A stretch of 64,000 nt of DNA from Bacteroidota bacterium. Its GTDB lineage: Bacteria; Bacteroidota; Bacteroidia; Chitinophagales; Chitinophagaceae. The stretch's first letter is position 1, and every line of letters begins with the position of its first letter. A program made the translations under genes and the position numbers. The notes beneath the pieces are model-generated. The model made no database searches. It saw only the letters and a list, made by a program, of their open reading frames with translations, and was not told where the DNA came from. Of this stretch, positions 61,872 to 64,000 are shown one piece after another. The stretch spans positions 59,367-123,366 of the forward strand of contig JAFDYD010000002.1 in assembly GCA_018267615.1 (NCBI GenBank), read 5' to 3'.

Positions 61872-62021
61872 ATAGGACGCAAAACAGAGATTTAGTCGCG
61901 CTACAGACTGTTTCTCCGCTCCTCTTCCAGATAAGGGAAAGAATTTATCTTAAATCGGCGCAAATTGGCACATGGCTTGCAAAATAAAGTAGGTTATTTG
62001 TCACCACTAAAAACCCTCACA

Positions 62022-62408
62022 ATGACTAAAATTCTTTCCTTTATTTTATTCCTCATGGTTTCAACCGGCGCTACTGCCCAGGTGATCCAGGTAATCGGCA
62101 TTGTTGACAAAAAAACAAAAGAATACTCTGTCGCTCCCAATCAAAAAGGCGAGTACCGGGTTTTTGGATACCAGTTTGCCGGCGATGCAACGAAAAAAAT
62201 GATTTGCTTTTCAACGCATGATACCGATGTAAGAGGCAATTCCAGTAATTGCCCGCTCGGTGCATACTATGATACGGACAGAATGAGACCAGGTGATAAA
62301 ATTTATTATCTCGGCAATTACGGCACTTTTGGGAAAATGAGCTATGTTTCAGGCGCTGGTGTCAAAACGATTTTCTATCTGCCGAAAAAAAGTTTTGTTA
62401 TCAAGTAG
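62022..62408 (+). CDS. Small secreted protein of unknown function
   Basis: About 128 aa from the ATG at 62022 (signal peptide ILSFILFLMVSTGATAQ). The mature part is beta-rich (VIQVIGIVDKKTKEYSVAPN, GDKIYYLGNYGTFGKMSYVS) and has two cysteines (KKMICFSTHD, SNCPLGAYY). Family not recognised. The region between 61872 and 62021 contains only degraded hairpin-like words. Confidence 0.6.
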   Translation: MTKILSFILFLMVSTGATAQVIQVIGIVDKKTKEYSVAPNQKGEYRVFGYQFAGDATKKMICFSTHDTDVRGNSSNCPLGAYYDTDRMRPGDKIYYLGNYGTFGKMSYVSGAGVKTIFYLPKKSFVIK

Positions 62409-62486
62409 TCAGCCAATCCCTCTTAAAATCATAACAGCGATCTACAACCGAAATATTTGATTCACCAATCGAATAAATGCTGTCGA

Positions 62487-62930
62487 TTAACTTTCAAATT
62501 GACGGAGATGATGGTCCGCATGCTTATAAGACATCCAGCCAATTTGTTCCTTCGTCATCTTCCCAAAAAAAGGATGTACAAAATTGTGGTCTGAAAAATG
62601 TGCATACTCGTTGATCAGGTCGATCCATTTTCTTTTTTCTGATGCTAAGTCACCATCACCAATTATTTTCAATTCAGGTATCGTCGGTGAATTATGAGAC
62701 AACGGTTTGTCATCTTTCAACACAACACGCAAGGCCATCTTACCAAACAAACGTCCAATAAAAACTCTTTTATACGTTTTCTTCCCCAATGCCATTTCTT
62801 CCCACAGCGCGCAATGTTTTAACATCTGGTAACTGGTCATCTTGCCCCATTGCGCGGTATTGCACTTCTCGATCTTATTTATTCTGTTGATCAATTCCTC
62901 CCTGGTACCTGGGTCAAATAATGTCTTCAT
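62487..62930 (-). CDS. DUF1569 / DinB-like four-helix protein
   Basis: 147 aa. Patterns TREELINRINKIEKCNTAQW, SYQMLKHCALWEEMALG, and HPFFGKMTKEQIGWMSYKHA with the final DHHLRQF are those of DUF1569, a DinB-like family whose three histidines bind a metal. The function is not established; members often act as thiol-dependent or stress-associated enzymes. Downstream of the VOC and AraC genes on the same strand (56 nt gap). Confidence 0.82.
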   Translation of the reverse strand: MKTLFDPGTREELINRINKIEKCNTAQWGKMTSYQMLKHCALWEEMALGKKTYKRVFIGRLFGKMALRVVLKDDKPLSHNSPTIPELKIIGDGDLASEKRKWIDLINEYAHFSDHNFVHPFFGKMTKEQIGWMSYKHADHHLRQFES

Positions 62931-62985
62931 TTTTTAATATTTAAAAAATTCAATGGTGTGAACTGAAAACAATTCAAAATATTTT

Positions 62986-63381
62986 TTAAGTGAGTTGTGC
63001 GAGAGAAAACCAATTTCCGGAATCGTCTTTGAAAATTGCTTCGGTCCCGTAAAATTCTTTGGTAGGCGGCTTTGTAAATTCTACTCCTTTTGCTTTTAGT
63101 TCTTCGTAAGTCGCAAATATATCCTTGCAAGTAAAAATACCGACGCCAAAACTTCCTTTCACAATAAGCTCGCGCAGTGTTTCGGAAGTCTCTTTGGAAT
63201 ACATGCTTCTAATTACAGGCGTTAAAATAATTTCAAAACCCGGTTGATCTGGTGGAGAAACCGTGAGCCAGCGGCCATCTGCACCCATCGGCACATCTAC
63301 CACAACTTTAAATCCCAGCTTGTTCGTGTAAAAATCAAAAGCACTGTCCTGATCGAGGACATTGATGCTGATATGTGTCAT
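62986..63381 (-). CDS. VOC family (glyoxalase-like) protein
   Basis: About 131 aa from the ATG at 63381 (an upstream ATG at 63393 is possible). Opening ISINVLDQDSAFDFYTNKLG and closing EFYGTEAIFKDDSGNWFSLA match the glyoxalase/bleomycin resistance fold. Located between DUF1569 and AraC genes, all on the minus strand, suggesting a small stress- or detoxification-related operon under AraC control; inference. Confidence 0.85.
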   Translation of the reverse strand: MTHISINVLDQDSAFDFYTNKLGFKVVVDVPMGADGRWLTVSPPDQPGFEIILTPVIRSMYSKETSETLRELIVKGSFGVGIFTCKDIFATYEELKAKGVEFTKPPTKEFYGTEAIFKDDSGNWFSLAQLT

Positions 63382-63435
63382 TTTCGTCAACATGTTTTTG
63401 CGTATTAAATGATTTACACAAAGAACAGTATTAAC

Positions 63436-63903
63436 CTAAGACTTTGTTTCTCTAAAATTGCGATTTTTCAACCAGCCGTTTTTTTCTGCGAAACAGCCCG
63501 GCACAAATGTTAATGGAGATGATTTTATTTGCGCCTTTATTTTTTGTTGCTGCATCAAATAAATGGAAGGAGTGATTCCAACAATACGTTTGAACAATCC
63601 ACTGAATGAACTCAAACTTTCAAATCCTACAGCATAGCATGTGTCTGAAACAGGTTTGTCGGATTTCAATAATTGCATAGCTCTATCTATGCGAACTGCA
63701 ATCAAATATTGATGGGGTGTTTTTCCGTAAATGTTTTTAAAGAGCCTGATAAAATGGAATTTGGAAAAATAGGCTTCGTCTGAAATATTGTCGAGATCGA
63801 TATTATCTGCATAGTTGGCATCAATAAAAAGTTTTGCCTGGACAATTCTCCTGTATAAATAAATTTTGGGATACTGTTCTGTTATCGTATTTCTATTGGT
63901 CAT
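63436..63903 (-). CDS. AraC family regulator, DNA-binding domain only
   Basis: About 155 aa from the ATG at 63903. The two HTH units span 20-115 (DNISDEAYFSKFHFIRLFKN, CYAVGFESLSSFSGLFKRIV ending GITPSIYLMQQ). There is no sensing domain N-terminal to it, so it belongs to the small AraC group (like SoxS/MarA) that responds through abundance rather than ligand. Probably controls the VOC-DUF1569 genes downstream. Confidence 0.88.
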   Translation of the reverse strand: MTNRNTITEQYPKIYLYRRIVQAKLFIDANYADNIDLDNISDEAYFSKFHFIRLFKNIYGKTPHQYLIAVRIDRAMQLLKSDKPVSDTCYAVGFESLSSFSGLFKRIVGITPSIYLMQQQKIKAQIKSSPLTFVPGCFAEKNGWLKNRNFRETKS

Positions 63904-63966
63904 AAACACCGGAATTTCTGAACCTAACACCTAAATTTATATCAATCATACAAGAATTTGGAAATA

Positions 63967-64000
63967 TTTCGCGCGAAGCACGCAGAGAAAAGGAGTTCGC
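63967..64000. repeat. Left arm of the 'GCAGAGAAAA' hairpin family, cut by window edge
   Basis: TTTCGCGCGAAGCACGCAGA and the following bases match the left arm at 16564-16592 with few changes. The right arm should follow beyond base 64000. Confidence 0.7.

Noticed and set aside
61872..62021. Possible hairpin of the AGAGCGGAGAAACAG family downstream of the monooxygenase gene
   Set aside because: Only scattered words (CAGAGATTTAG, CTGTTTCTCCGCTC) are seen and they do not pair convincingly, so it was not listed as a feature.
3237..64000. All long hairpins as ordinary intrinsic terminators
   Set aside because: Most lack a following T-run, several lie between divergent starts, and two ordinary terminators of conventional form (43044-43080 and 58095-58127) exist separately.

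Overview
The window looks like a chromosomal segment of a Bacteroidota bacterium, most likely a Chitinophagales/Chitinophagaceae-type lineage. The evidence is a low-to-moderate GC content, weak or absent Shine-Dalgarno sites, several promoters of the TTTG / TAnnTTTG type, and lineage-typical proteins: FtsX-like 'MacB' permease, DUF5106-type thioredoxin lipid/periplasmic protein, signal peptidase I with an N-terminal membrane extension, FAS1 lipoprotein, and a macroglobulin/TonB-plug protein. The genus assignment is inference; no rRNA is present.

Layout. 1-10 kb: a periplasmic peptidyl-prolyl isomerase (cut by the left edge) with a thioredoxin-like protein, RlmD, an active rhomboid followed by a pseudo-rhomboid and a membrane endonuclease/exonuclease/phosphatase, then CysS and a FAS1 lipoprotein. 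11-17 kb: small accessory genes (membrane protein plus XRE regulator with a palindromic operator, VOC proteins, a lipoprotein, a remnant of an SRPBCC gene, YdeI-like protein, beta-propeller protein). 17-31 kb: housekeeping and envelope genes (FtsX permease, LepB, porin, CocE hydrolase, CbpM-CbpA, MetF, LptB, GH3-type adenylate enzyme, polytopic membrane protein). 31-44 kb: FabG, SulP transporter with carbonic anhydrase, enoyl-CoA hydratase/GxxExxY/PaaZ, Cys-rich secreted protein with an outer-membrane protein, trypsin-like PDZ protease, Adk, MsrB, AraC regulator. 44-52 kb: a putative C-glycoside catabolic cluster (MFS transporter, two TIM-barrel 'alpha' and two DUF6379-type 'beta' deglycosidase subunits, a GMC oxidase, then a convergent GH27 alpha-galactosidase). 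52-64 kb: tRNA-Thr(CGU), a macroglobulin/TonB-plug protein, a GT2/methyltransferase/membrane glycosyltransferase operon, AlkA, MnmD, a flavin monooxygenase-like protein, and a terminal DUF1569/VOC/AraC group.

The most striking property is not a gene. More than 25 intergenic gaps are filled with long, often near-perfect inverted repeats. Each arm is a run of 3-6 copies of a slightly varying 6-9 nt word, and the words fall into about a dozen families that recur, nest inside each other and sit at convergent, tandem and divergent gene junctions alike. They touch or supply stop codons and in one case encode the C-termini of two convergent proteins. Two 122-bp copies (25700-25821 and 40114-40235) have the same length and alignable loops, which argues for a dispersed mobile or copied element rather than simple terminators. 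I regard this hairpin system and the C-glycoside cluster as the two main candidates for undescribed biology.
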